A DNA stretch of 64,000 nt from Heterohyrax brucei (GCA_028571685.1 CM053162.1:70110351-70174350), one strand, 5' to 3'. Shown: positions 24,133-36,065, counted from the stretch's first letter. Numbers and translations are program-made. The notes: generated by a model from the letters alone, not told the origin.

Positions 24133-24475
24133 ATAGTGAGCTATATACCATGGACAGCCAGAAGAACAAACAAATCTGTCTCAGAAAAAGTAGAACCAGA
24201 ATACTCCTTATAAGACAGGATGGTAAGGCTTCTCACGCACTGGGTCACGTTATCAGGAAGGACCATTCCCTGGAGAAGGGCATGACACTTGATAGAGAGT
24301 CAACAAAAAAGCAGAAGATGCTCAGTGAGATAGACTGACCCGGTAACTATGACAACAGGCTCAGACATAGGAAGGATGTTACGGATGGCGCAGGATGAGT
24401 CAGCGATTTGCTCTGTTGGTCATAGGGTTGCTGTGAGCTAGACTCAACTCAGTGGCACCTGATGACAACAGCACC
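24133..24475 (+). mobile_element. RTE 3'-end fragment
   Basis: 5'-truncated RTE copy holding only the C-terminal tail: TACCATGGACAGCCAGAAGA, AAAAGTAGAACCAGAATACT, TATCAGGAAGGACCATTCCC, then the 3' end GGGTTGCTGTGAGCTAGACT and CAGTGGCACCTGATGACAAC. The 62-codon frame at 24150 is this remnant. Confidence 0.85.
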
Positions 24476-26204
24476 TTCATTTGTATTTAGCATATGGCTG
24501 GATCCTTTTCCCCTTAGCCTGTCTTTAGCTTATCTGTAATCATTCATTTCTCTAGGAAAAGACATGCTTAAAAAAAATATAGCACTGACATAGTCTGTTT
24601 GAAAGCTTAGAGTATTACATATTTAACAACTTATACATTGATACAAAGTCTCCATATAACTGAAATGTCTTTACATCTATGTTGAGTGACATGGCCGTAC
24701 GAAGAAAGAGACAAAGTAGTCTTGTTCTGTTATCACGAGCAATATAATTATGGTACCAGTCATGACGTTACCCGAGTTTTATTTGCCGACCAGTACCTTC
24801 ATATCACAAATTAAAATCATTTTCTCAAGAGACAGTCACAAGGTAGTTTTCACTGTATGTTCATGAAGGCAATTGATCCACATCATTTGGCAGAGAAGGT
24901 ATTAAAGTAAAAAAACTACAGCAAAGAAAAGACAAAAATGAAAAATCACGCTAAGCAGTGGAGAGAAGCAAAGCAGGAGGGGACTTGAGTAAAGAAGCTT
25001 AGAGCTCAACTTTGATCATTGCCCAAAAAAGCCAATATTTGATATAACTCCATGCATCTCCTGGCACAATCTAAATTATGTAAATGTTGCTCCAAGTTAG
25101 AAGTCCAAGTCAGTTAATATTCACATTTTTTATCAGACATTTTAAGGATCTGCATGCTAGTTTAGCCAGTTTTAATAATGCAAGTACCCAGTGATCTACG
25201 CTGGGAGTAAAGTTGTTTTCATTCAAAGCCAACGCTATGAATTTTTCAGTGGCCGTCATTGCACTAATGAGCCATTTCTTATCACATTTAGATGTTCTGG
25301 GTATGGAATTCCTATAACTTATGATAACAGTTTAAGTACTGGACAAGGTAAAACAGTCAACAAAAATGAAATATAATTCTTCAGTGTCTTTAATCTCCTT
25401 TTTCTCATGTTTGGTTTCTTCAGCACATAATAAAGGCTAGACCAAATGAAATCCATAACTGAGAAAAATTAATGTAGATAATTCAGCCTCCTAAATATAT
25501 TATCTGACTGAACTTTTTAAATTCCAACACCTTTCCCCATGGTGAAGTCACAGACTAAACTATTAGATAAAAATGTTGTGAACAACACTCTCCTCTTAGG
25601 TTTGCTTTAAAGCTTAAATATTCCAGTGTAGCACAGGAGAATTTTAAGAAAAAGAGTCCTGAAGAAACTCCAGGACTGGCTAATGGTGACAGGTTAACAA
25701 TGTGACGGACGTCATCAGTGTGACCGAGCTGACGTGTGAAGACGGTAGACACAGCAAACTTTCCGTTACCTGTATCCTTACCACAATTTAAAAGCAAGAA
25801 AGGAAAAAGGAAAAGTCCTCCAGTTAGCTTTGTTATCCAGGAGAAGAGTCTATCTGAGGTGAGGTCAACTCACAGATGTCCTGCCTGAAAGAGTTTGTAT
25901 ATTTTGCTGGAAGCAAGAAGATATCCTTGCAACACACCACAACAAACAGCCTTAATTTGAACAATCCAGCTTTGAAGGTAAGGGCAGGCCATGAAGTGTA
26001 AGAGGTGCACTCCTCTTTAAGCTCACAAGTATTCCTTAAAAAAATGTAGAAATATAGAATTTTAAAACAAAAATCCATCAAAGACAAGAACAACAGGCTG
26101 GCCTTGAGCATCTCTGCTACAGCTCTAAGTTCCAGAAGGGTGCAAATGTTTAAAAAATTGTTGCATCCCAAAGGTACGGTATCTAGTGAGGTCTAGCCTA
26201 TAAC
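24476..26204. other. No gene recognised
   Basis: A long stretch of sequence without a familiar repeat. Minus frames of 80 and 112 codons at 25555-25797 and 25833-26171 show no domain and no splice or initiation context I can support. Confidence 0.5.
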
Positions 26205-26270
26205 TAATTATATTCTGCCTTATGGGATTGCTGGTAGTCAGAATCAACTCAACAGCTATGGGAGTATGTG
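26205..26270 (+). mobile_element. AfroSINE tail scrap
   Basis: TTCTGCCTTATGGGATTGCT, GTCAGAATCAACTCAACAGC. Diverged 3' part only. Confidence 0.45.
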
Positions 26271-26449
26271 AGTGGGTCATCCTTTAAGTGATGTCATCTG
26301 CCACCAAGGTCATTTGTCTTTGTTGTGAAGTTTTCAGCCAGTGTGAGAAGATACGGTTCTCATTCTGCACAGTGCTGCAGGACGATGAAAATGACCGCAG
26401 AAGCTGAGAGTCTGCAAAGAGATGATTGCTGAGGACGAAGAACTCCAAC

Positions 26450-27085
26450 CGACGGCTACCACTGCGCTGTTGCCATTGTTAGCTGCCATAGCAGAGTCAG
26501 TTCCCATTAATGGCAACTTGAACAGGTCGCCCAGTCCTGTGCCCTCTTCCTGATCGCTGGCACATTTGTGTCCCCTGTTGGGGCCGTTGCGTCAGTCCAG
26601 CTCACTGAAGCTTCCTTTGTCTCCACTGATGCTTCATTTCACCAAACACGGTGTTCTTTCCTTACTGACTGCTCTTTCCTGATGACAGGCGCAGAGTAAG
26701 CAAACTGAAGTCTCACCAGCCTTGCTTCTCAAGGAGCAGACCGGTTTTATTTCCCCTAGGATGGACCGGTTCTCCTTTCTGCATGTTTGTGGTAAGATTC
26801 AATATTGTTCATCAACAGCACAATTTGACTGCATCCGTTCATCTGTCTGCTTCATTCTTCAGCTTTATCGCACATATGAGACTATTGAAAAGATCGTGAC
26901 TGGGGTCCGGTGGGTTCCTTAGTCATCACAAGGACATACTTGTTTTTCAAAAGCTCTAAGAGGTTTTTTTACAGCACATTTGGCGATTGTAATACATTGA
27001 TTTCTAGACTACTGCTTCCGCAGGCATGGATTGTGGACCCCAGCACAGTGCGGTTGCTGACTTCAATTTCTACAAATATATAGGG
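26450..27085 (-). mobile_element. Old RTE LINE 3' part, antisense
   Basis: Opens on the plus strand with GTTGCCATTGTTAGCTGCCA (inverted RTE tail) and follows the RTE 3' order in reverse: CACCAGCCTTGCTTCTCAAG, CAGCTTTATCGCACATATGA, GACTATTGAAAAGATCGTGA, CTGCTTCCGCAGGCATGGAT, TGTGGACCCCAGC, ATTTCTACA. Much more diverged than the RTE copies at 11-13 and 42-55 kb, so probably an older insertion. Confidence 0.65.
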
Positions 27086-27134
27086 AAATGAAAAATGGTA
27101 AAATTATTTATTGGGTGCACTGTAATTTGAAACA

Positions 27135-27315
27135 TGAGGAGCTCTGGTGGTCCAGTGGTGGTGACACAGTCAGCTGGTGACTGAAAGGTTGCGATTTCAA
27201 ACCCACCAGCTGCAATCCGCTCCTGAGGAGATTCCAGCCTTGGAAACCCCGCGGGGCAGTTGCACTTCGTCTTCCGGGGTCGCTGTGAGCCGGAATAAAC
27301 TCTCTGGCACACAGC
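27135..27315 (+). mobile_element. AfroSINE, long variant
   Basis: Head GGAGCTCTGGTGGTCCAGTG, B-box region GGTTGCGATTTCAAACCCAC, CAGCCTTGGAAACCCCGCGG, then GGGTCGCTGTGAGCCGGAAT. Three overlapping minus open frames (60-83 codons) over 27070-27379 arise from this SINE and are not genes. Confidence 0.85.
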
Positions 27316-28800
27316 AACCACAGTTTAAAGCTTTATAAACACTGAGAATTGTTTTTGGTTTTGAAAACAACAACAGCAAAAACCTTTAACTAGATTGAAC
27401 AGTGCCGGCCTCCCCCTGCGGGTCACATCCTTTCGTAAGAGAAAGCGAGCATTTTTTCTGCACCTTGGTAAACTGTCATACTCTTCCTAAACTTGAATCA
27501 TCTTCCAACACTTGCTTCTTCACATGTTCGATGTCATAAAATCTCTGCAAGGGTCCCTGTGATGTAGAGGGTTTTGCCACCATCACGGCGTCTGGACCCT
27601 CGTCACCCTTTCGTCACAGCCACTCGTTGACGTTGTTGAGTGGTCTTCGCCAAGTCCCAGCTGCTCGTGTACAGTCCCCAGAACAGCAGCAGGCCAGCAG
27701 GCCCACACACAGCTCTTTCTGCAACAATTCCAGTTACAGTCAACTCAGATTTTCCTTCTACTGTTACCACTGTTTGCATTTCGTTTTTGTTGACCCATTC
27801 CTTCTTTGGACCAACTAATCTTATAAAATTTCACGTGGGTTTTATCACTGAGAGATAAGAACACAACTAACTACATGCGTTACTTTCCACGTGTGAGCTC
27901 AGTGACAGATGTTAAGTGACAGATCACCAACAGACTTTGGAATAAGTGGTGGGATTGACCGGTAATCGTGATAAGAGATTTGGGAGCCGAAGAACTGGCC
28001 GCAAAGACTGTGCTTTATGCAACTGCTAATATCTGATGGTAACTGAAATTTCAACTGTGTTGTTGGGAACTGGTCTAAACCACGGGAACTGAAATTCATG
28101 CAGATCTAAGCCAAGCAAAGCAAGCCCTGCCTATACACTGCAAATGAAAAAAGTATTACTGTCTGCCCGCATTACGATTAGAAAACTCAAGAGACTGAAT
28201 GGAGAACACATGCGAGTTAGCAGCGAGTTTAACAAGGTACAAGATCACAAGATAATGTCAAGAAAATTAATAGCCGTCCTATGTTTTATACACCATTTTT
28301 AAAGTTTCAGAGTAAATGACGGTTTTTAGAATGGCAGCAGAAAGGCGTGGAAGGACGGAGGCTGTGAGCCCGCTCCCTGAGCCCCGCTCCCTGCTCCTTC
28401 TCCCTTGCTTCCTACGCTACAGAAGTTGGAAGCCTTCAAACTACGTGTCCCAAGTACCATTGCAGGAAAGGTTTGCCTTATGGCCGGGTTTTCATCCCAC
28501 AGAAGAACCTGTAGAAAACGTAGGGGCAGAAGTCAGCACAAAAAGTGGGAGCCGCCGCAGGAGAGCCAGCTCTTCCGGCAAGCAGTCCCACCTGGGGCCA
28601 AACAGTTCCCCCTGGCTGCTCTGCTCCTGACCATTTGGCCTCCAAGCCTACGGCTCCATCTTTGCCAGACTGTCAACCACCCAATGTCACTTTTGTTTTT
28701 TCAGTTAGTAACCCCTCTTCTGTTTCGACTATCTGGATGGCTTTTTGTCTGCAAGGAAGAGCCTTAATCAATATTCCCAGGAATACATTTACCAATGCAT
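27316..28800. other. Unassigned block, possibly an old pseudogene or unknown repeat
   Basis: Minus-strand reading of 27430-28100 shows several open pieces broken by stops and frameshifts: one near 27899-28099 (66 codons, LVGDLSL-type end not matching anything I know), one near 27610-27800 and one near 27470-27590 containing YDIEHVKKQVLEDDSSLG. I do not recognise the protein. About 28170-28275 (AACAAGGTACAAGATCACAA, CCTATGTTTTATACACC) may be an L1 ORF2 scrap. 28316-28680 is GC-rich, with three plus frames overlapping (104, 120 and 113 codons); no known domain. Confidence 0.35.
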
Positions 28801-28805
28801 ATGAG

Positions 28806-29362
28806 GACTGCCAACTAAATTCACAAACTCATCCTAGAAAAAGTGTTACATACCTCATTTCTGAATATTACCATGGTCACCTTTGAAGTACTCTCCTCGG
28901 GAAGCTATGCACTGACGCCACCATCTACTCTGCCCTTCAAAGCAATTTTGGAACTCTTTTTCTGGAATAGCTGTCAGAGCAGCTATATTATACTTGATGT
29001 TCCGAATGTCATCCAAATGACATCCTTTCAATATTTCCTTTCTCTCCAGGTAAAGAAAGAAGTCATTAGAGGCCAAATCAGGTTAGTAAGGAGGGTGTTC
29101 CAATACAGTGTTTGTTCACTGGCTATAAACGCCCTCACAGACAACTAGACAACGAAGTTTGTCAGCTTACCACCTATGCCACTGTGCACAATGGCCACAC
29201 CAAAAGGAGATCCAAAATCGCTTGGAAGGGTGGACAAGGTGCCAGCATGGGTGCACAGCTCCCCAAGAGGAAGACTTCAAAGGCGACCACAGTGATATTC
29301 AGCAGTGAGGTATGTAGCACTTAGAACGATTCAGTGCACAGGCTTAATTGTCAGACCTCAAA
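28806..29362 (-). mobile_element. Mariner-derived foldback element
   Basis: Same structure as the 23.0-kb copy. The minus frame 28855-29076 keeps ASNDFFLYLERKEILKGC and EKEFQNCFEGQSR. The left arm (AAACTCATCCTAGAAAAAGT, GTTACATACCTCATTTCTGA) and the right arm (AGTGATATTCAGCAGTGAGG, TATGTAGCACTTAGAACG, CTTAATTGTCAGACCTCA) are inverted copies of each other over about 160 bp. Its sharing the rearranged layout shows the foldback form itself multiplied. Confidence 0.83.
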
Positions 29363-29439
29363 TGTAGGGCTTGCACTATAAAGCCTTTCCAAGGTTTGCT
29401 AAAACGGAGACGTTACTAAAGGAAACTGTTGTTTTTTGT

Positions 29440-30055
29440 TTTTGCTGCTGTGTCATAAATCGCCACAAAATTGGCATCGTGAAACATCACCCACTTTCTA
29501 GCTCACCGTTCTGCTGGCGAAGTCCAGGCCCAGTATGACTCAAATCTCACTCAGGGTCTCACAAGGTTCAAGTCAAAGTGCAAGCAGAATGGGTTCTCCT
29601 CTGGGGCTCAGGATGCCCGACCACACTTATTTAGGGAGATGACTGAATTCAGTTCCTTTCTGACTGGTGGCCACTGGGTGCTGTCAGCACCGAGAAGCCA
29701 TTCCCTAGTACTTGCCACTTGACCCTTCTCTACTTTCAAAGTCAGAAAATACTGACTCACTTAATCTTCATTGCTTCAACTCCAACAACTCAAAGTACCC
29801 TCATGGTTTTAACTTCCTTTCTGAAAGAACCAGGATCTTTCAAGGGCTTACCTGACTAGGTTAGGGCCACTTAGGTAATTTCTGTTTTGATTCACTCAAA
29901 AGTCAACCAAGCAGTACTCAGTGATGTAATCATGGGGCCAGTCGTATTCTCAGACCCTGCCTGCATTCAGGAAGCGTCCTCTGTTTAAGGGTGTACACAC
30001 CAGGAGGCAGGACTGTTACTGGGTAATTTAGAATTCTGCCCATCACAAGACCATA
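29440..30055 (-). mobile_element. Old MaLR-type LTR, antisense (divergent)
   Basis: TTTTGCTGCTGTGTCATAAA, TCGCCACAAAATTGGC, TCACCGTTCTGCTGGCGAAG and TCCAGGCC follow the 3' end of a MaLR LTR read in reverse. It is more diverged than the other LTRs and may belong to a different, older subfamily. Confidence 0.5.
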
Positions 30056-30131
30056 TCGTGGAGTCTTAATGCTCCTGAATTATTTCATAGGGATAGTGTA
30101 CATTTCATCAAAATGTTACCAGCATGTTTAA

Positions 30132-30302
30132 AACCAAAACCAAACCCACTGCCATCGAGTCGGGTCCGACTCATAGTGACCCTAGCGATCAGGGTAGAAC
30201 TGCCACATAAAGTTTCCAAGGAGCACCTGGAGGATTTGAACTGCTGAACTTTTGGTTAGCAGATGTAGCGCTTAACCCACTATGCCACCAGGGTTTCCCC
30301 TA
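30132..30302 (-). mobile_element. AfroSINE with 9-bp target duplication
   Basis: Well preserved minus-strand copy: AACCAAACCCACTGCCATCG, AGTCGGGTCCGACTCATAGT, CCAAGGAGCACCTGGAGGAT, TTTTGGTTAGCAGATGTAGC, CACTATGCCACCAGGGTTTC. Direct repeat CATGTTTAA at 30123-30131 and 30303-30311. Confidence 0.93.
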
Positions 30303-30880
30303 CATGTTTAAGAGGAATTTTAAACATTTTGAGTTTTAAGTTTAAACATTTTAAATTTTCAAAACAAAAAATAATGAGAAGACAGGAATAAGTAATCAAT
30401 TTTGAAAAAGAAAAAAATGTAATGGGCATTACACTGTCAGATATAAGATTATATTTATGGATTATATTTGAATTGTCTATTGCAAAGTCATTATAACTGA
30501 AATTTATAATGTACTTTGTAATTGAAAATTCAAATGTATTTAAATAGAAATACAGGGAACAGATCATTGTAACAGAAATAGAAGAATGAAATACAACAGA
30601 GGAGACCCAGGTCCAAAGTTATAGATTATAGCGTATGATAAAGGGTTTCTGTCTAATCAATGATGGAAGAATAGGTTATTTAGTAAATGGTATTTGTAAA
30701 GCTGGATAATTATGTGTGTAAAAGTATTATTATATCTTACTTCATACTATGCACTAAAATAATTTATGCTTGGATATAAATGTAATTCTAAAAATAAAAC
30801 TCTAAAAATATGAGGAGGAACATCTCACTTCTGAGTAAGCAAAAATATATTTTTTGCTATATATATTATCTGTATTATTA
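30303..30880. other. No gene; A/T-rich
   Basis: Highly A/T-rich. The 95-codon minus frame at 30280-30567 is compositional. Confidence 0.6.
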
Positions 30881-31510
30881 TTTGCTGTGAGAACTTTCAC
30901 AGAAAATACAAAAAAATATTATTGAAAAAAAGATAGTTGGAAATTAATTGTTTTTCTTAAGTGAACTGTTTTTGTCCAGTTTATCTTTCTGTTGGAATAC
31001 TTTACTTTTCCACATTACTTTTAAAGAACTATTAAGGTATCAGTCATAAAACTGGCATTTTTTCCCATTTTGTTATTTGACTTTCAAGTGGCGGTTTGGG
31101 GACAACAAATAAATCTTTAACTTATTTGTAGCTAAATAGTTATATAATATATAATAATATTTACTACATATAATAATATATGATACATTAATATATGATT
31201 AATATATTTTAATGATATATAATTGATGCATATTTCATTAATATATTTATTATAGATATAGCTACAAATAAGTTAAAGATTTATTTGTTGTCCCAAAACC
31301 TCCACTTAAAAGTCAAACAACAAAATGGGAAAAAATGCCAGTTTTATGAACTATACCTTAATAGTTCTTTAAAAGCAATACAGAAATGTAAAGTATTCCA
31401 ACAGAGAAATAAACTGAACAAAAACAATTTACTTAAGAAAAACAATTAATTTCCAACTATATTTTTTTAATAATATTTTTTGTATTCTCAGTGAAAGTTC
31501 TCACAGCAAA
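30881..31510. repeat. Large imperfect AT-rich inverted repeat
   Basis: Left arm 30881-31134 (254 bp) and right arm 31259-31510 (252 bp) are reverse complements at roughly 90% by eye. The outer ends match exactly (TTTGCTGTGA and TCACAGCAAA), as do inner ends (CTTATTTGTAGC and GCTACAAATAAG). The 124-bp centre is almost pure A/T (TATAATATATAATAATATTT). It could form a long hairpin or cruciform. It may be a foldback transposon or a palindrome made by inverted duplication. I see no convincing short target duplication, and no transposase or known repeat inside it. Confidence 0.88.
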
Positions 31511-31985
31511 TTAAGTTCTCATTTGACAATTTCTTCACAAATTGTTCAGTGACATTCATCACGTCTTTCACGTCTTAATATTCTTCTTCATTGCATTCTG
31601 GTTGTTCTGTCTCCAGCATTCTAGTTTCCCTATACCCTTATCTTCTTAGTTTTGCTTTACAGTGACTGTTGACATTTTGGTCTTATATAGGTTTTTTTGT
31701 TTTAATGGAGCACTCACCAACAATGTTTTGAAAATGTTCCTTCTCACTAGTAATCCAAAAAGGCAATTTTGAGTAAGTCAGCTGTCTTTTCTTTTCTTTG
31801 CCTTGCAAAGTGAAGTGACTTCCACACCTATTCCTCACGTCAGTAAAGATGTCCAGTAGGCTTACCTTCTTACTCACTTTAAGCAACATGTAGGTTGAAG
31901 ACCTTTTGTGAAAAGAAATTTCTGTGTTGCTAAAGACTGTAAAACATGCATACTCTATTTCATAGAAATCTTATTTATAATCTTT
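31511..31985. other. No gene recognised
   Basis: Unassigned sequence following the inverted repeat; a 68-codon minus frame at 31683-31889 shows no domain. Confidence 0.5.
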
Positions 31986-31987
31986 TA

Positions 31988-32150
31988 ACCCTTTGCTGTC
32001 AGGTCTATTCTGACACGGCAGCCCTACAGGACAGCAGGGAACTTCCCCACAGAGTTTCCAAAGCTGCCATCGTTACCAAAGCAGACTGTCACACCTTTCT
32101 CCAGCAGAGTGACCGGTGGCTTCAAATCGCTGATATTTTGTCTGGCAGCC
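31988..32150 (-). mobile_element. AfroSINE, long variant, degraded
   Basis: CCCTTTGCTGTCAGGTCTAT, ACAGAGTTTCCAAAGCTGCC, TTACCAAAGCAGACTGTCAC and ACCTTTCTCC show the long-variant central block. The head is worn. Confidence 0.7.
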
Positions 32151-32164
32151 GTGTTGTATTTTAC

Positions 32165-32430
32165 ATTCATTTTACTTAATAAATATTTACATGCCACTTA
32201 CTCCCTGGCAGGTTTTGTTCTAAGGACTTTGCAAACGCTGTTCAATCCTCACACTGCCCGGTGAGATAGGCAGTTATTAGCACCATCCCCGTTTTACAAA
32301 CAAGGGCATTAAAGCACAGAAGTGAACCCAGTCGTCCGAGCTGTCGCACAGCCACAGCAGTGGGGTGCCAGCACTGAAGCCAGGCCACCTGCGTCGTTGC
32401 CCCAGCTCTTAAACGCACTGCTGTACAGCT
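32165..32430 (-). mobile_element. MIR SINE, antisense, nearly full length
   Basis: AATAAATATTTACATGCCAC, GTTTTGTTCTAAGGACTTTG, TCAATCCTCACACTGCCCGG, CCCCGTTTTACAAACAAGGG, AAGCACAGAAGTGAACCCAG and CAGCTCTTAAACGCACTGCT follow the MIR consensus in reverse from end to end. Confidence 0.85.
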
Positions 32431-33967
32431 CCTCAAAGGCACCAGTAACCCCCTGCTGCGCACCCACGGGCCCCTAGACGTGCTGCCCTCACCCTGACTC
32501 TCGGAGACATCTAACTAAGGTCCCCCCTCGGTCCTCACAGCTGTCCTGTCCCTCCCGCTTCCACGACACCACGTTCTCCTCATGTCACTCCTGCTGGTCT
32601 GCAAACCCCTTCAGCATACTGCTCCCAGAGACCTTGTCTTTTCCCTGTCAGTCCCTCCTTCAGTCCCATTCTCTCTGCACCCTCTTCCTTAGCGATTGTG
32701 ACCAGTCTCTTGCTTTAAAGGTCATCTATATGGTAACAACGCTCAGATTTGCTCCTCTATTCCAAACCTCTCCTCTGAGCTCAACTCTTACCTTTGAGAT
32801 CTCCACCCGGATGTCTCACAAGCCTAACAAAGCTAACTTGCTGAAACTTGAACACCTGAATCCATCCCATGCCCAAACTCTGCCACTCACTCTCCCTCCA
32901 AAACTGTCATCCCCACTACTGGTCCGGTCACGGTAAACGGCACCAGCTTCTAACCAACTGCTCAAGCCAGAAGACTTGGCGTTAGCTCACAGATTTTCTT
33001 CTCCCTCTTCTGTTTAGCTAAAAAGTCCTAATCACTTACTGCCTAAAGTTTCTTTTCAGATTTTTTTTATGTCATTTACTTTGCTCTATTTTTACTGCCT
33101 TGCCACCTCTCAACCCCCCCATGTTACCCCCTTACCCACCACCACTGTCTCTCTCCCGGTCCACAGCAGTAAATTCCTGATTATTCTCTAAACTGCCACA
33201 TTTGACCCCTATGGATTGACCCATATGGAGGGCTTCCTGAAAACCAAATCAGGTCGCGTGAATGCGCTGTTCGTGTTCAAAGACTCCTCCTTCCGCACTC
33301 AGAATAGAAGGCAAATGTCTTCACAGTGTTTCCCAGATGGCAGGATCGTCTCCTATCCCACCTCGACAGTCTCATCACGCTGCCTGCTCCCTCACTCTCG
33401 CTGTCCTCCCAGGATGTGGCAAATTCTTTTTTCGTGTTGTACAACCCCAACCTTTCACAAGCTTCACTCCCAGGCTTTTACCTGATTGGTCTCTCTTGCC
33501 CTTAAACTCTCAATTGGTACATCAACTGCTCAAAACAGCCCTCCCTGGTCACACTCATCCAAACACCTAAATAACTGTGGGTAGCTGCCCTCCGGCCACC
33601 CTCCCCCAACTCGTGGCAACTCAACCGAACCAGCTGCCTTCAGGTCCTGCATGGTCCCCATTCTCGGTGCCCATAGGACCACTGTGATTCCCAGGACTTT
33701 CGCTGGCTGATTGCAGGATGGAGATCCCCAGGCTTTCCATCCTTATTCTAGAGACTCCACTGAAATCCTCTCAGCATTAGAGAAACACACAAGCCTTCGC
33801 TGGCAGGTGGGTGGTGGCTGCACGTTGGGTGCACAGCCGGGGAATCAAACCCAGTCTCTGCGAATTCCCCTACTGACTCACCAATGCTTCACGAATAACT
33901 AAAAAACTCCCTCTAAATGATTGTTCGTCTCCTTAGCATTGCCTGCCTTTGTAATCATCTATGGCAG
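32431..33967. other. C/T-rich block, probably old L2; no gene
   Basis: Pyrimidine-rich sequence. CAACTGCTCAAAACAGCC and CTCCCTGGTCACACTCATCC near 33530 resemble the L2 3' pattern. Overlapping plus frames at 32634-32936 and 33216-33570 (89-102 codons) reflect composition and show no domain. Confidence 0.4.
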
Positions 33968-34140
33968 TAAAATCCTGGTGGCACAGTGGTTCAGTGCTGC
34001 AGTCGCTAACCAAAAGTTCAGCAGTTTGAATCTGCCAGGCACTCCTTGGAAACTTCATTGGAATGGTTCTACTCTGTTCTTCGGGTCACCATGAGTTGGA
34101 ATCAACTTCATAGCCAGGTTTAGTTTGGGTTTTTTTTTAA
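33968..34140 (+). mobile_element. AfroSINE
   Basis: Sense: AAATCCTGGTGGCACAGTGG, CTAACCAAAAGTTCAGCAGT, TTGAATCTGCCAGGCACTCC, TTGGAAACTTCATTGG, CACCATGAGTTGGAATCAAC, tail with a T-run. Confidence 0.88.
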
Positions 34141-34514
34141 CAGCAACAAAAAGGCTAACCCCTTTTTTGATATTTGACTAAAGATAATATTTAGGGCCCC
34201 CACTCCTCTTTCCTGGCAATCCGTTTTTCCATGTCAGCAGGAGGCTCAAATCCTGAAAGCTTCCAGCGCCTGGCTGCTGGAAAGTTTGAACTCATGGTCT
34301 CTGCTTTGCTCAAGCAGCCTGAAAGGGTTGACACCTGCCCTGCTCTCCAGAGAAAGTCCCATCGTGTGCCTAGCAGACCTTGCTCCCCACACCCGGTGCT
34401 GTCAGGTGGGAGGTGGTCCCATCATCCATGTGACACCAGATGATTCTAGTTCTACCCTTTGTCCCGCTCTGATTTATTTTTAATTCCTTTTTACAATGAA
34501 TATGTATGCTGAAA

Positions 34515-35205
34515 ATTTCTTTTTAGTTTTTTTATTGTGATGAATTTTACAGTGTGAGTCAACTTTTCATACCTGCCTCTCTGCACCCCTACCTGCTCTC
34601 CTCCCCCTGTGACAGCACACTCACCTTGGCTACTCTTTATCTCCACTACCCATTCAATCAACACTTTTTCCCTCCCCTCTATCCTCTGTTCTCCCTTCTA
34701 GAAAGAAACCAGTAGGGCAGCCTCATAGACAGACAGACAGACAGACAGATACAGAAAACCCTAAAGTACACACATCACATGCGTCACTATGTGTCCCCAC
34801 GTCCCATCCATCATTGGTCTGAAGTCTTGGCTTCAGTACTGATGCCAAGTCTGGACCAGTAGTAGGGGACCCTCCAGGCGGTCAGACCATCAGGGCTGGC
34901 ATTTTAATAGAGTTCTTGATTTGCACATCTCTTTTTTCTCAAGACGTGTCAGGGTCTCTACCTTGTGTTCCCTGTCAGGGCTGTCTTTGGTGGTGGCCAG
35001 GGACTGTCTGCTTCTTCTGACCTCGTGCTGATGTAGTCTCCCAGTCATGTGGGTTCTGTCTCCTGGGCTCATTTTCCCTCGTGTCTTTGATGTTCTTGGA
35101 TGTCGCCAGTTCCAGGTGGGTTGGGAACAACTGATGTTCCCCAGATGGCAGCTTGGTGGCTTTCAAGACCCCAGATACCACTCATCGATATGAGGTTCAG
35201 AGGAC
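34515..35205 (-). mobile_element. L1 3' region, antisense
   Basis: Collinear with 9.6-10.3 kb: TTTTTTTATTGTGATGAATT, CTCCCCCTGTGACAGCACAC, AAAGAAACCAGTAGGGCAGC, CGGTCAGACCATCAGGGCTG, GTGTCAGGGTCTCTACCTTG and CACCACTCATCGATATG-like end. The copy stops before ORF2, so it is a 5'-truncated insertion. The GACA repeat at 34727 lies within it. Confidence 0.82.
34727..34749. repeat. (GACA)n microsatellite
   Basis: About five to six AGAC units inside the L1 3' region. Confidence 0.9.
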
Positions 35206-36065
35206 TATCCTGAAAATATTTTAAGTGGACAACTGTACATTGTGAGACTATTGAGCCTGAATCTTCAGGGTATTAAGTTTCAATTTTCCCTACCTGTTGT
35301 ACAGGATTTGTCTTTAGAAAATTAATAGAGAGATACAGAGATTTGTCATGCATAAACTAGTGTATTGCAAGGTAGTCACAGCAAAGCACGCAAGTGAGAC
35401 TTCACAACACTAATTTAGCATCAGACAATCTGAATTAACAATTACAGTTCATTGTTAGTCCCAAAGGTTGCAATCCAAATCTTTAGGCCTAAGGCTTTTA
35501 AGAGAAGTCTCAGCAGGAAGACTTCCCAGGGCTCAGACTCGGTGGACGTGCCCGGTAACAGAGGTCCAAGTTGGAGGCCGCAGGCAGAGGCTCAGCAGGC
35601 TCTCAAGTTTTAAGAAAGCAAGAGATTAGAAAAGATGCCTTTGACTCCTTTCAGTGAGTGAGCAGGAATTCACGGTTTGTATGGGAAATTCTCACCTTGG
35701 ACTTACCCAGTGAGAGTGAGTATGACATTAAACACTGGAATGTTATGCATTTGCTCCAGTGTTAGAGATTTGCCAAATGTCACATTTTTTCTTCAAAGTC
35801 AGAGATTAGTGAGGTTGCTTAGACTCGTGTCTCAAGGCTAGCTGACAAGGACAGTCACGCTGCTTTCTGAGAGCACGCCCGGTCACAGGCAGCCCCGTCG
35901 GCAGGGTGTCTACTGCACTGTTCACGTGCTTCACGGGCTTCTCTGGCTGAAGTCAGAAGGTTTCTAAGAAACGTTCTAATGACTTACAGGTTTCTAACAA
36001 ATTCTAGATAACACTAGAGAGCCTCATAAAAGTAGTCATACTTCCAAGTAGACACGTGAGTGACC
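35206..36065. other. No gene recognised
   Basis: Unassigned sequence; no repeat family or exon seen. Confidence 0.5.

Noticed and set aside
32634-33570. Run of plus-strand frames as exons
   Set aside because: C/T-rich old repeat composition removes stops in some frames; no splice sites or domain supported it.
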